Notes: generated from the sequence alone by a model not told the origin. Shown: positions 5,339 through 14,490, numbered from the stretch's first letter. The stretch is 31,551 nt of DNA from CAZWBR01 sp964404205 (GCA_964404205.1 CAYOJD010000020.1:1-31551); one strand, 5' to 3'. Translations and numbers: made by a program.

Positions 5339-7924
5339 TTAATTAAACCTTAATCCATCAACCGTAGCATCGACCACAATGGGTTTTTCGGTCGATAGTT
5401 TTCCGGCCAGGATCTCCTTCGAGAGGTCGTTCAGCAGATAACGTTGCATCATCCGTTTCACCGGACGGGCGCCGAACTGCGGGTCGTAACCTTCGTTGGC
5501 CAGCCAGTCGATAGCGGCTTCGGTGATGGTGGTGGTGTACCCGCTTTTCGCCAGACGGTCGGCCACCAGACGGTATTGCAGACGGACAATGTCGCGAATT
5601 TCTTGGCGGCTAAGCGGAGTGAACATGATGATCTCGTCGATGCGGTTCAGAAACTCGGGTCTGATGGTCTGCTTCAGCATCTCTAATAGTTCGCCCCGCA
5701 GTTTTTCTGTCGTTTCGGCGCGGTTGTTATCGTTCATCAGGGCATACCGCTCCCTTATCAGGTGCGAGCCGATATTGGAGGTCATGATGATGATGGTATT
5801 CTTGAAGTTCACTGTTCGTCCTTTGTTATCGGTCAGACGACCATCGTCGAGCACCTGTAGCAACACGTTGAATACATCGGGATGTGCCTTTTCGATTTCG
5901 TCGAATAGCACCACCGAGTAGGGCTTGCGCCGTACCGCTTCGGTCAGTTGTCCCCCTTCATCGTAGCCCACATAGCCGGGAGGCGAACCGATTAGTCGGG
6001 TTACGGAGAATTTCTCCTGATACTCCGACATGTCGATACGGGTCATCATGTTCTCGTCGTCAAACAGATATTCGGCCAAAGCTTTGGCCAATTCCGTTTT
6101 ACCGACACCGGTAGTACCAAGGAAGATAAACGACCCGATGGGCCGCTTCTCGTCTTGCAATCCGGCGCGTGAGCGGCGTACAGCGTCGGCAACTGCGGTG
6201 ATGGCTTCCTCCTGGCCAATCACCCTTTGGTGAAGCTCTGCTTCGAGATGGAGCAGCTTTTCGCGTTCGCTTTGCAGCATTTTGGTGACCGGGATACCGG
6301 TCCAACGGGCTACCACGTCGGCAATATCTTCGGCATCGACCTCTTCCTTTATCAGCGATGAGCCCTTTTGCATCTCGGCCAGTTCGCTTTGCAGGCGGCC
6401 AATTTCGGTTTCGGCCTCTTTGACTTTGCCATAGCGTATTTCGGCCACACGGCCATAGTCGCCTTGTCGTTCGGCCTGTTCGGCCTGATATTTCAATGTT
6501 TCAATCTCCTGTTTTTCGCCTTGAATGGCCTCAATCAGCTCTTTCTCGGCTTGCCAGGTGGCGCGAAATTTCGACTGTTCGTCTTTCAGATTGGCAATCT
6601 CTTCGCTTAGTTTGGCCAACTTCGTGGTGTCGTTTTCACGCTGAATGGCCGCTTTTTCGATTTCGAGTTGCTTCAGTTTGCGTTCTATCTCGTCGAGCTC
6701 TTCGGGCAGCGAGTCCATCTCCATCCGCAGTTTGGCCGCGGCTTCGTCCATCAGGTCGATGGCCTTGTCGGGAAGAAAGCGGTCGGTGATGTAGCGTTGC
6801 GACAGTTCGACGGCGGCAATAATGGCATCGTCCTTGATGCGCACTTTGTGATGGTTTTCATAACGTTCCTTCAATCCGCGCAGGATAGAGATGGCGCTCA
6901 TCGTATCGGGCTCTTCCACCATTACCATCTGGAAACGGCGTTCGAGCGCTTTGTCTTTTTCGAAATATTTCTGGTATTCGTTGAGGGTGGTTGCCCCTAC
7001 GGCACGCAGGTCGCCACGGGCGAGGGCGGGTTTCAAGATATTGGCCGCATCCATGGCCCCTTCGCTCTTTCCTGCCCCCACGAGGGTATGTATCTCATCG
7101 ATAAAGAGGATGACTTCGCCTTCGGCCTGTACCACTTCATTGACCACGGCTTTGAGCCGCTCTTCGAATTCGCCCTTGTATTTGGCGCCGGCAATCAGTG
7201 CCCCCATATCGAGCGAGAAAATCTGTTTGCTTTTGAGGTTCTCGGGTACATCGCCACGAACGACCCGATGGGCCAACCCTTCGGCGATGGCTGTTTTACC
7301 GGTACCCGGTTCGCCAATCAGGATGGGATTGTTTTTGGTACGGCGCGACAGGATTTGCAGCACGCGGCGTATCTCTTCGTCGCGACCGATAACCGGGTCG
7401 AGCTTGCCCTGACGAGCCCGTTCGTTCAGATTCACCGCAAACCGGTTGAGCGAATTGAAGGTCTCTTCGGCTGTCTGGCTGTCGACTTTGGCCCCTTTGC
7501 GCAGCTCCTTCACCGCCTCTTCCAACTCTTTTTTAACAATGCCGCTCTCCTTCATCATGCGGCTGACGGTGTCGCCGGTTTCGAGCAGGGCCATCAACAG
7601 GTGTTCGACCGATACAAATTGGTCGCCCATTTTTTGCGAGAGGGCAATGGCTTTCTGTACCGCCGAATTGGCATCGGAGGAGAGATAGGGCTCACCACCG
7701 GTCACTTTGGGGTAGCCGGCAATAATAGTATCGGTAATCTGGGCAAAATAGGTGACATTGATGCCCAGTTTTTTTAGCAGGAAATGGGTTACATTTTCTG
7801 CGCTGGTGAGCAAACCTTTCAACAAATGGCCTGTTTCGATGGCTTGCTGCTGGTTGGCCTGAGCCAGTTGCACAGCCTGCTGTACAGCCTCCTGTGCCTT
7901 GATGGTAAAATTGTTCAGATTCAT
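5339..7924 (-). CDS. clpB: ATP-dependent disaggregase chaperone ClpB
   Basis: 861 residues, the normal ClpB length. Order of domains: Clp N-terminal double repeat (about 1-145), first AAA+ module with Walker A GEPGTGKT (204-211) and Walker B ILFIDEIHT. Next comes the coiled-coil middle domain (about 405-530, rich in Glu/Lys/Gln). The second AAA+ module has Walker A GTTGVGKT (about 605) and arginine-finger region, followed by the C-terminal small domain. The long middle domain and absence of a ClpP-binding IGF/L loop distinguish it from ClpA/ClpC. It extracts proteins from aggregates in the cytosol together with DnaK. It is a single-gene unit: it has its own terminator, and a 177-bp upstream gap carries three phased octamers that could control heat-shock expression. 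Confidence 0.97.
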   Translation of the reverse strand: MNLNNFTIKAQEAVQQAVQLAQANQQQAIETGHLLKGLLTSAENVTHFLLKKLGINVTYFAQITDTIIAGYPKVTGGEPYLSSDANSAVQKAIALSQKMGDQFVSVEHLLMALLETGDTVSRMMKESGIVKKELEEAVKELRKGAKVDSQTAEETFNSLNRFAVNLNERARQGKLDPVIGRDEEIRRVLQILSRRTKNNPILIGEPGTGKTAIAEGLAHRVVRGDVPENLKSKQIFSLDMGALIAGAKYKGEFEERLKAVVNEVVQAEGEVILFIDEIHTLVGAGKSEGAMDAANILKPALARGDLRAVGATTLNEYQKYFEKDKALERRFQMVMVEEPDTMSAISILRGLKERYENHHKVRIKDDAIIAAVELSQRYITDRFLPDKAIDLMDEAAAKLRMEMDSLPEELDEIERKLKQLEIEKAAIQRENDTTKLAKLSEEIANLKDEQSKFRATWQAEKELIEAIQGEKQEIETLKYQAEQAERQGDYGRVAEIRYGKVKEAETEIGRLQSELAEMQKGSSLIKEEVDAEDIADVVARWTGIPVTKMLQSEREKLLHLEAELHQRVIGQEEAITAVADAVRRSRAGLQDEKRPIGSFIFLGTTGVGKTELAKALAEYLFDDENMMTRIDMSEYQEKFSVTRLIGSPPGYVGYDEGGQLTEAVRRKPYSVVLFDEIEKAHPDVFNVLLQVLDDGRLTDNKGRTVNFKNTIIIMTSNIGSHLIRERYALMNDNNRAETTEKLRGELLEMLKQTIRPEFLNRIDEIIMFTPLSRQEIRDIVRLQYRLVADRLAKSGYTTTITEAAIDWLANEGYDPQFGARPVKRMMQRYLLNDLSKEILAGKLSTEKPIVVDATVDGLRFN

Positions 7925-8014
7925 ATTTCGATGTTTTAAATTCTCACGTTTCGCCGGTTATCCCCGACGGGAAGCAACAGTTCAAAACATCTGCCAAAAG
8001 CCTAAAATGGAATA

Positions 8015-8084
8015 ATTGTCAGTAATTGACTGATAATTAGGAATTATTGTCAGTTTTTTTCTTTTTCAGCAGCAATATTGTCAG
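8015..8084. repeat. Three ATTGTCAG octamers at exact 31-bp spacing upstream of clpB
   Basis: ATTGTCAG (CTGACAAT on the clpB strand) occurs at 8015-8022, 8046-8053 and 8077-8084. The preceding four bases are AT-rich in each copy (AATA, AATT, CAAT). The interval is 31 bp both times, about three helical turns. The nearest copy is 91 bp from the clpB start codon. No clear TAnnTTTG element is seen in this gap. Confidence 0.7.
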
Positions 8085-8101
8085 GGGGGGTGGATCAGAA
8101 A

Positions 8102-9361
8102 TTATTTTTCGCCTTTAAAGATATAGCCGCCCTGCTCAACAGCCAGTTTTACTTTTTCGATATCGATGCCATTGCCCGATACGTTTACTTCGCCGGTAGC
8201 CAAATCGGCTATTGCATCGTCGATTCCCGCAAGGTTTTTGATATCTTTTTCGACATGGGCCTTACAGTTTTTACAGGTCATTCCTTCGACCACAAAAGTT
8301 TTAATTGTCATTTGATGGGTATTTAAAGTTCGTTTTTGTTCTCTCTTTTTTGCCTGATAGCTAATATACAATCCGTTCAACAGCAATATTGCCAGCAGTA
8401 TTGATGCGCCAATCATCAGCCGGTTGCCCTCTTCACCATGCCGGTGGGCCGAATGGTCCATCATGCCCATAAACCAGCTTGCAGGCATAAAGGCATCGAT
8501 AGCCAGCCCCGAAAGGATGGCGCCTCCAATTATCGTACCCAGATAAACAATGGTGGCTTTTTTGCCCAATGTTTTGCCCAGTACGGCAATGGTGGCGATA
8601 TTGGTAGCAGGGCCGGCCATCAAAAAGACCAACGCGGCGCCGGGCGATAGCCCTTTCATCATCAGCACGGCGGCAATAGGCACCGAGCCGGTGGCGCAGA
8701 TGTAGAGTGGCACGGCGGCGGCCAGCACCAGAAACATATTGAGCAACGGATTATTCAGATGGGAAGTGAAAAAATCGTCGGGTATCAATAGCGACAGGAG
8801 TGCCGCTGCTGCCAGTCCGATGAGCAGCCATTTGGAGATATCTTGCAGAAATTCAACAAATCCGTAGCGCAGCGCTTCGCGGACCTTTGCTCCAAAGGTT
8901 TCGGGAATTGGTTTTTCCTGCGACGTTATTGTATCGGAATGGGTATCGTCGTTGGCCAGTTTGTTGGTAACTATTCCTCCGGCCAGTCCGGTGACAAAAG
9001 CTACAATCGGGCGGATAACGGCCATTGGTAACCCCAGCATCGACCAGGTAACCATTATCGAATCGATACCGGTTTGGGGGGTTGAAATCAGAAAAGATAC
9101 TGTTGCCCCTTTCGATGCGCCGTTTTTCAGGAACGAAAGTCCTGCCGGGATAACGCCGCACGAGCAGAGCGGGAGCGGAACGCCCAGCAGCGAAGCGTTG
9201 ATGACCGAGCCAAAATCGTTACGCCCCAGATATTTGGCTACCCTCTCTTTTCGAATGAACACATGCAGAATTCCGGCAAAAAGAAAGCCAATCAGCAGAT
9301 AGATAGCCATCTCGTTGAAGAGGTAGAGAAATTCGAACAGATATTTCTTGGCGATTTCCAT
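8102..9361 (-). CDS. SO_0444-like Cu/Zn efflux permease with C-terminal heavy-metal-associated domain
   Basis: 419 residues. The first about 330 residues are a polytopic membrane protein of the UPF0718/COG0701 permease family. It carries the conserved VPLPLCSCGVIP motif (Cys66, Cys68) and a duplicated half (VPLYICATGSVPIAAVLMMK). The last about 70 residues form an HMA domain with the metal-binding GMTCKNC (Cys363, Cys366) and the closing EQGGYIF pattern. Proteins of this architecture are annotated as Cu/Zn efflux transporters; the HMA domain would capture or hand over the metal ion in the cytosol. A His-rich loop (HSAHRH, near residues 305-310) lies between the halves. An exact -7 element lies 28 bp upstream. 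Metal specificity is inferred from the family, not shown by the sequence. Confidence 0.88.
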   Translation of the reverse strand: MEIAKKYLFEFLYLFNEMAIYLLIGFLFAGILHVFIRKERVAKYLGRNDFGSVINASLLGVPLPLCSCGVIPAGLSFLKNGASKGATVSFLISTPQTGIDSIMVTWSMLGLPMAVIRPIVAFVTGLAGGIVTNKLANDDTHSDTITSQEKPIPETFGAKVREALRYGFVEFLQDISKWLLIGLAAAALLSLLIPDDFFTSHLNNPLLNMFLVLAAAVPLYICATGSVPIAAVLMMKGLSPGAALVFLMAGPATNIATIAVLGKTLGKKATIVYLGTIIGGAILSGLAIDAFMPASWFMGMMDHSAHRHGEEGNRLMIGASILLAILLLNGLYISYQAKKREQKRTLNTHQMTIKTFVVEGMTCKNCKAHVEKDIKNLAGIDDAIADLATGEVNVSGNGIDIEKVKLAVEQGGYIFKGEK

Positions 9362-9388
9362 ATCGTTTTTGCTTTTTTAAACGAACTT

Positions 9389-9396
9389 CAAAGGTA
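9389..9396 (-). promoter_or_regulatory. -7 promoter element of the metal permease gene
   Basis: The minus strand reads TACCTTTG, matching TAnnTTTG, 28 bp before the ATG. No good -33 TTG is present at 19-21 bp, which leaves room for activator control. Confidence 0.5.
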
Positions 9397-9600
9397 TAAA
9401 GTTAACAATAGCTGACACTCATTTCTGTCTGTTGATTTGCCCTCGGGAGTCTGCTTTGAGCGAAAATAAGGTTCGAAATATGTATGTATCAGATATTTTT
9501 TAAAAAATGGGATTGTATTTCAACCAACCGGCCGGCTGATTTGTTGTACATGGTATAAAATTGCAGCTTGCAAATTTCTTTAGCGGATAACTAAAATGGA

Positions 9601-10500
9601 ATGATGATGAAAAAGAAAAACCAAAACCGGTACTTTTTGCTTTTGATGTTGATGGCGACGGCTTTGCCTGTCTTTTCGCAGGAGGGGGCCGACACCGTGA
9701 AAACCTGGAAAATAAGCGGGAACGGAGCGCTCAGTTTTTCGCAGGTTTCGTTGACCAATTGGGCTGAAGGGGGCGATGGCTCCGTTTCGGGCACTTTCCT
9801 CTTTGGGTTGAATGCCAATATGAAAAAGAGCAAACATTACTGGGACAACAGTTTGGCTGTCGAGTATGGGTTGGTCAAAAACGAGAGCCAGGGGTTGAGG
9901 AAAAGTGTGGATAAACTGAACTTTACATCGAAATATGGCTATGATATAGGTAAAAAATGGTTCTTTTCATTTCTATACGACTTTAAGACCCAGTTCGATA
10001 AAGGATACAATTACCCCAATACCGACGAATACATTTCGAAAATAATGGCTCCGGGCTATATGAATCTTGCATTGGGTTTCGACTACAAACCCAACGAGAA
10101 TTTATCCCTGTTCCTTTCTCCGTTAGGTTCGAAGTTTACCTTTGTGCTCGATGATTACCTTTCGTCGCAGGGTACTTTTGGCGTTGAACCGGGAGATAAA
10201 TTTCGGGCAGAGATGGGTGCTCTCGCTAAGTTTGCCTATTTGAAGAAGTCGCTGATTACCAATGTTGATTTTGAAACCAAGCTTGAACTGTTTTCGAGCT
10301 ATACCGACTCCCCGCTGAATATTGATGTGAACTGGGATGCGCGGTTTAATATGAAAATCAATAAATATCTGTCGGCCAATTTGGGGGCTACGCTTCGTTA
10401 CGACAATGATGTTAAGTTTGTGGACAGCGAAGGGGTTACGCATGGGCCAAAGACACAGTTAAAACAGTTGCTTGGGATAGGCCTGGCCTACAGTTTTTGA
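9601..10500 (+). CDS. DUF3078 domain-containing protein
   Basis: 299 residues, starting at the first of three consecutive ATG codons (9601, 9604, 9607); which one is used cannot be told. A signal peptide (MMMKKKNQ.. to ALPVFSQ) ends near residue 26. The mature part is full of alternating hydrophobic/aromatic strands and ends in the C-terminal aromatic pattern GIGLAYSF, as in an outer-membrane beta-barrel. The opening motif ALSFSQVSLTNWAEGGDGSV is the hallmark of the Bacteroidota DUF3078 family, whose function is not known. It is convergent with the tonB-like gene, 20 bp between stops, and its terminator lies inside that neighbour's coding end. Confidence 0.85.
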   Translation: MMMKKKNQNRYFLLLMLMATALPVFSQEGADTVKTWKISGNGALSFSQVSLTNWAEGGDGSVSGTFLFGLNANMKKSKHYWDNSLAVEYGLVKNESQGLRKSVDKLNFTSKYGYDIGKKWFFSFLYDFKTQFDKGYNYPNTDEYISKIMAPGYMNLALGFDYKPNENLSLFLSPLGSKFTFVLDDYLSSQGTFGVEPGDKFRAEMGALAKFAYLKKSLITNVDFETKLELFSSYTDSPLNIDVNWDARFNMKINKYLSANLGATLRYDNDVKFVDSEGVTHGPKTQLKQLLGIGLAYSF

Positions 10501-10520
10501 AAGATAACAGCCGAAGACTA

Positions 10521-11261
10521 TCATTGAGGGACAAACACGTAGGTGATTGTCCCTTTTTGTTTGTCCGGGGCCGATGGTTCTGCGTTAAAACGTGTCTTTT
10601 CGGCGGCCTGTTGTGCATAGGCCAGAATGGTAAGATCGCTGATTTTTGGGTTTTGGCGTGGCGTGGCGCTAATTACTTTCCCGTCGCGGTTCACAATGAT
10701 GTCGACCACCACTTCGCCGCCGCCCTGTGCCAAATAGACCGGAATGGGCAATCTGACATGGAACCGGTTTTCGAGCCAGTAGCGGATATTCGATTTTCCT
10801 TTGAACTGCGCTTTCATCGCCTCCTCTTTGGTCATCCCTTCGGTATTCGACTCGGGCATGGCCACATCGCCAATTTCAGGTATTTTTTGTGCCAGGTTGC
10901 GGTTGACATCGTTCGAGAGTGCTTTGGCTGCTGCCACTTCGTCGCGGTAAGCTTTATCGAAAAAGGGGTCGCGCACATTACTGGTGGCTTCGCGGGCCAT
11001 TTCGTTCGAGGCGCGGTTCGATGCCCTTTCGCGCGGGGCATCGCTGCCGGGCAACATGGGCTGTGCCCGTTCGGGTTGTCGTTCCGGTTCGGGTAATTGA
11101 ATCTCTTCGGCATTAAAATCTATCAGGATATCGTCTTCGGGAAAGGCAATGCCGGTTTGCATCCGTCCCATCATCAGTACCACCAGGATAATGATATGGA
11201 AGGCCAGGGTGGCCATCACTCCGTAAATATTCTCGCGGTATATCTCTTTTATTTTTCCCAT
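10521..11261 (-). CDS. TonB-like energy transducer protein
   Basis: 246 residues. The topology is that of TonB: a short cytosolic N-terminus (MGKIKEIYREN), one membrane span at about residues 13-33, then a charged Pro/Glu/Arg segment (LPEPERQPERAQP) in the periplasm. A C-terminal alpha/beta domain (about 165-246; GGGEVVVDIIVNRDGKVISA, then ILAYAQQAAEKTRFNAEP) resembles the TonB C-terminal fold found in many Bacteroidota transducers. It would transmit proton-motive force to outer-membrane receptors, but ExbB/ExbD genes are not adjacent, so it may be a paralogue working with a remote complex. An exact -7 element (TAATTTTG) lies 10 bp upstream. Confidence 0.78.
   Translation of the reverse strand: MGKIKEIYRENIYGVMATLAFHIIILVVLMMGRMQTGIAFPEDDILIDFNAEEIQLPEPERQPERAQPMLPGSDAPRERASNRASNEMAREATSNVRDPFFDKAYRDEVAAAKALSNDVNRNLAQKIPEIGDVAMPESNTEGMTKEEAMKAQFKGKSNIRYWLENRFHVRLPIPVYLAQGGGEVVVDIIVNRDGKVISATPRQNPKISDLTILAYAQQAAEKTRFNAEPSAPDKQKGTITYVFVPQ
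10527..10558 (+). terminator. Terminator of the DUF3078 gene, embedded in the tonB-like coding end
   Basis: Perfect 8-bp stem (AGGGACAA at 10527-10534, TTGTCCCT at 10547-10554), 12-nt loop, then a run of five T. It lies 27 bp after the DUF3078 stop and overlaps the last codons of the convergent gene. Confidence 0.8.
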
Positions 11262-11271
11262 TTCAGGAAAG

Positions 11272-11279
11272 CAAAATTA
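11272..11279 (-). promoter_or_regulatory. -7 promoter element of the tonB-like gene
   Basis: The minus strand reads TAATTTTG (TAnnTTTG). A TTG (plus 11297-11299) lies 17 bp upstream, slightly short of the usual 19-21 bp spacing. Confidence 0.5.
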
Positions 11280-11404
11280 AGCAAAATCGGTTTCGGCAAG
11301 CCGTTGCAGGATAAGAACCACACAAAATTAACCACGATAAAGTGGCTTCTTTGCCGTTTCCCCTATTTTTCAGTGTCCCTGATTGTGATAATCCGGAATT
11401 TGAC

Positions 11405-11440
11405 AAAACGGGACCCTGCATGATGCAAAGTCCCGTTTTA
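11405..11440 (-). terminator. Terminator of the GH3 glycosidase gene
   Basis: Perfect 10-bp arms (AAAACGGGAC at 11405-11414, GTCCCGTTTT at 11430-11439) with a 15-nt loop. It lies 23 bp beyond the GH3 stop and ends in four T on the minus strand. Confidence 0.75.
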
Positions 11441-11462
11441 ACAGATAAGTGCTTTTATCGTA

Positions 11463-14105
11463 TTATAAATTGAGTTTCACTGTTTTTCCGGTGACGGTCA
11501 GTTTGCCCGTAACGACGCCTGTGGTAGCTGCATCGGCGCGGCCGGTGAAGCCGGGTTGTTTTCCCCCAACGGCAATGGTAAAATCGCCAGGTTCGACAAC
11601 ACGCAGGTTTTGTTTGTTGATCAGCGACAGTTGTTCGGGGGTCAACTCAAAACGGACTACTTTGCTTTCGCCCGGGTTGAGGCGGATGCGCTCGTAACCT
11701 TCCAACTGACGGATAGGGCGTGGGGTAGAGGCTTTCAGATCGGAGACATAGAGTTGCACCACTTCGTCGCCGGCTACTTTGCCGGTATTGGTCACTTTTA
11801 CCGAAACGGAAACCTTCTCTCCGGCAACGGTTTTGGCCGGAAGTTTCAGTTCGGAATAGGCAAAGGAGGTGTAGCTCAATCCAAAGCCAAAGGGATAGAG
11901 CGGTTCTCCGTCGAAATAGCGATAGGTACGGCCAGCCATATCGTAGTTTTCGAAAGGTGGCAACTGGTCGACCGATTGGTAGTAGGTAACGGGCAGACGG
12001 CCGGCGGGATTATAGTCGCCAAAGAGTACATCGGCCACTGCATTGCCTCCCTGCTGACCCGCATATCCGGCAGTCAGGATGGCGCTGGCATTTTCGGCGG
12101 CATAATTGACCGAGAGGGCCGAGCCATTCAGCAATACGACAACCATCGGCTTGCCTGTTTGTTTGATAGCTTCCATTAATGCTTCCTGTGTTTTGGGAAG
12201 GTTCAGGTGGGTACGGTCGCCGCCTGAAAAACCATCGACTTTAATGGGCATCTCTTCGCCTTCGAGCCTTTGCGAGAGGCCTAATACCAGAATGACGGCA
12301 TCGGCCTGACTGGCCAAAGCAACAGCCTCTTCGGTCATGCGCGGTTTGGGGGTGGCCCAAAGCAGTTTGGCATCGGCATCACCGGTCCAGTTTTTATATT
12401 CGTAAACAATTTTGTAGCGTTTGCCGGCTTCCAGTTCCACGCTTTTTTCGCTGTGAAAGGCATGATGTTCGTTATTGGCAAAAAGTATCTTTTCGCCGTC
12501 GAGCGAAACCGAAATGGTGGGCATGGCCCAACTGCCTATATGATAAGTTCCTGTAGTTGGTGGCACAATGTAGCCTGTCCATCGGATAGAGAAGTTGTCA
12601 TCGGGCAGTTTCGGAGAGGGGGACCCTGATTCCCAGTAAAAATTGATTTGATCGTCAATTTGGGTAAAAACCGGGTTGCCTTCCAGTTTGGCGTTATCGA
12701 AATATTCACCGGTAATACCTTGCCGGCCATCTTCGGTTTGCAAATAGCGCGATGGGATTGGGGTGAGGTTATGGATTCCGTCAGCCAAATCGCAGCCTTC
12801 GGCATAGCCTATTTCTGTTTCGGGTTCGACTTTGGCTTTTATCCCGTTCAAAACGGTAACCGGATTTTGAGGGATACCGTTGTAATTGCCAATTAAGGCT
12901 TCCCAGTTGTCGGCATTCGGCCCAATTACGGCAATCTTTTTCAGGTTTTTGCTCAGCGGAAGGGCATTGTTTTGATTTTTCAACAGGACAATGCTTTTTT
13001 GTGCCGCTACGCGAGCCAACCGGTTGTGTTCGTCAGAGCCATTCACGCTGAACGGTATTTGGTTGAACGGTACACGGTCGGCAGGGTCGAACATCCCCAA
13101 CTTGAAACGGGCTTCGAAGATTTTGGCTACCGAGGCATCAATCTCTTTTTCGGTGATAAGTCCGCGTTCAACAGCCTCCATCAGGTGCGGATAGGCATTG
13201 CCGCATTCGAGATTGGTGCCGGCGCGAACGGCCATGGCAGAGGCTTCAGCAGCATCTTTGGCCGTTTTCTGGAAGGTGAAAAAGTCGCCAACGGCCCAGC
13301 AGTCTGAAACGATGTAGCCATTGAAACCCCACTCGTCGCGAAGGATAGAGTAGAGGTAGGGATTGGCACAGCAAGGCAATCCTCTGAATAGGTTGTAAGC
13401 ACCCATCACCGAATAGACGTGGGCATCTTTGACCAATGTTTTGAATGCAGGGAGATAGGTTTCTCTCAGGTCGCGGTCGCTTACATCGGCATCGAAAGAG
13501 TGGCGGAGTGGTTCAGGCCCCGAATGGACAGCATAATGTTTGGCAGTGGCTACCACTTTCAAATAATTGGGGTCATTGCCCTGTAGTCCACGTACATATT
13601 GGGCCCCCATCTGTCCGGTGAGGTAGGGGTCTTCGCCGTAAGTTTCGTGTCCACGCCCCCAACGCGGGTCGCGGAAGATGTTGATATTGGGCGACCAGAA
13701 AGTCAATCCCTGGTAGATGCCATGTTTGTCGCGGCTAATCCAATGGTTGTACTTGGCACGGGCTTCGTCAGAGATGACAGTTGCCACATCGAGCATCAAT
13801 GCCTTGTCCCACGAGCCGGCAATGGTTATCGACTGTGGAAAAACAGTGGCATAGCCGGCACGGGCCACCCCGTGAAGGCTTTCGTTCCACCAGTTGTAGG
13901 CCGGAATTCCGAGCCTGTCGATGGCCGGGGCAGTAAATACCAGTTGTCCGATTTTTTCTTTCAGTGTTAGCCGCGATACCAGGTCTTCAACCCGTTGTTC
14001 CAACGGCAAGTCGGGATCCTGAAAAAGATATTTCATTTCACTTTTTTGAGCGAAAAGCTGAAATGAAAAGAGCATTAAGACAAAAAATAGCTTAGTTGTT
14101 TTCAT
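11463..14105 (-). CDS. Glycoside hydrolase family 3 beta-glycosidase with PA14 insert (beta-xylosidase/beta-glucosidase type)
   Basis: 880 residues from the ATG at 14103-14105, chosen because it opens a clean signal peptide (MKTTKLFFVLMLFSFQLFAQ). Order of domains: GH3 N-terminal barrel (about 40-370), with WWNESLHGVAR, the KHYAVHSGPE substrate motif, and the nucleophile Asp268 in VSDCWAV. The GH3 C-terminal domain begins with KSIVLLKNQNNALPL and is interrupted by a PA14 carbohydrate-binding insert (about 465-590, GITGEYFDN to WATPKP). A fibronectin-III-like domain follows (about 790-870). The VSDCWA form and PA14 insert resemble Bacteroidota xylan-degrading GH3 enzymes, but glucose specificity cannot be excluded. 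It is periplasmic or exported. There is no SusC/SusD pair nearby, so it is not inside a recognisable polysaccharide-utilisation locus. Confidence 0.92.
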   Translation of the reverse strand: MKTTKLFFVLMLFSFQLFAQKSEMKYLFQDPDLPLEQRVEDLVSRLTLKEKIGQLVFTAPAIDRLGIPAYNWWNESLHGVARAGYATVFPQSITIAGSWDKALMLDVATVISDEARAKYNHWISRDKHGIYQGLTFWSPNINIFRDPRWGRGHETYGEDPYLTGQMGAQYVRGLQGNDPNYLKVVATAKHYAVHSGPEPLRHSFDADVSDRDLRETYLPAFKTLVKDAHVYSVMGAYNLFRGLPCCANPYLYSILRDEWGFNGYIVSDCWAVGDFFTFQKTAKDAAEASAMAVRAGTNLECGNAYPHLMEAVERGLITEKEIDASVAKIFEARFKLGMFDPADRVPFNQIPFSVNGSDEHNRLARVAAQKSIVLLKNQNNALPLSKNLKKIAVIGPNADNWEALIGNYNGIPQNPVTVLNGIKAKVEPETEIGYAEGCDLADGIHNLTPIPSRYLQTEDGRQGITGEYFDNAKLEGNPVFTQIDDQINFYWESGSPSPKLPDDNFSIRWTGYIVPPTTGTYHIGSWAMPTISVSLDGEKILFANNEHHAFHSEKSVELEAGKRYKIVYEYKNWTGDADAKLLWATPKPRMTEEAVALASQADAVILVLGLSQRLEGEEMPIKVDGFSGGDRTHLNLPKTQEALMEAIKQTGKPMVVVLLNGSALSVNYAAENASAILTAGYAGQQGGNAVADVLFGDYNPAGRLPVTYYQSVDQLPPFENYDMAGRTYRYFDGEPLYPFGFGLSYTSFAYSELKLPAKTVAGEKVSVSVKVTNTGKVAGDEVVQLYVSDLKASTPRPIRQLEGYERIRLNPGESKVVRFELTPEQLSLINKQNLRVVEPGDFTIAVGGKQPGFTGRADAATTGVVTGKLTVTGKTVKLNL

Positions 14106-14490
14106 CTGTTTGTTGTTTTGCTTGTAAATAGCCACACGAAACTTACCGGTTTAAGCATCCTGATACGTTAGACTCTTTTTACATGGTTTGTTTCGTGGAT
14201 GTAATCGTTTGAATGAAATCTGGTTTGACAGATGGCGAATTTACCAAAATTTAACCGATACAGATGGACAAAATGTTGATGAATGCAGGGTTGAATGTAC
14301 GTTTGGAGAATTGGAAGGTGCAATATTGCTGAATTTTTGACAGATAGCTTATCCTTTTTTAAGAAGTTGACAAACAAAATTATCGGTGAAAATGAAAAAT
14401 CAAAGGAGTGATAAACGTTGGGTGAAAGGAGGAAAACTTTTTATTCGTCCAAAATAGCTTACTTTTGGCTACCCAAAAATCGATTGACCT
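14106..14490. other. Divergent intergenic region between the GH3 gene and topB
   Basis: 385 bp without a credible gene. It should hold the GH3 promoter (best candidate is a one-mismatch TAAGTTTC element on the minus strand near 14140-14150, weak) and the topB promoter at 14460-14467. No strong hairpin or repeat was seen. Confidence 0.5.
14460..14467 (+). promoter_or_regulatory. -7 promoter element of topB
   Basis: TACTTTTG matches TAnnTTTG, with TTT at 14438-14440 giving a 19-bp spacer. It lies 23 bp before the GTG start. Confidence 0.6.

Noticed and set aside
6668..7777. Long open frame (369 codons) on the plus strand
   Set aside because: It lies wholly antisense to clpB and shows no recognisable domain; it reflects codon bias of the real gene.
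9495..9508. Perfect 14-bp palindrome ATTTTTTAAAAAAT
   Set aside because: Simple A/T run without T-tract, operator context or nearby start signal.
14135..14197. Inverted 8-mers CACGAAAC / GTTTCGTG upstream of the GH3 gene
   Set aside because: They are 47 bp apart, and a pair of this length is likely by chance in 350 bp.
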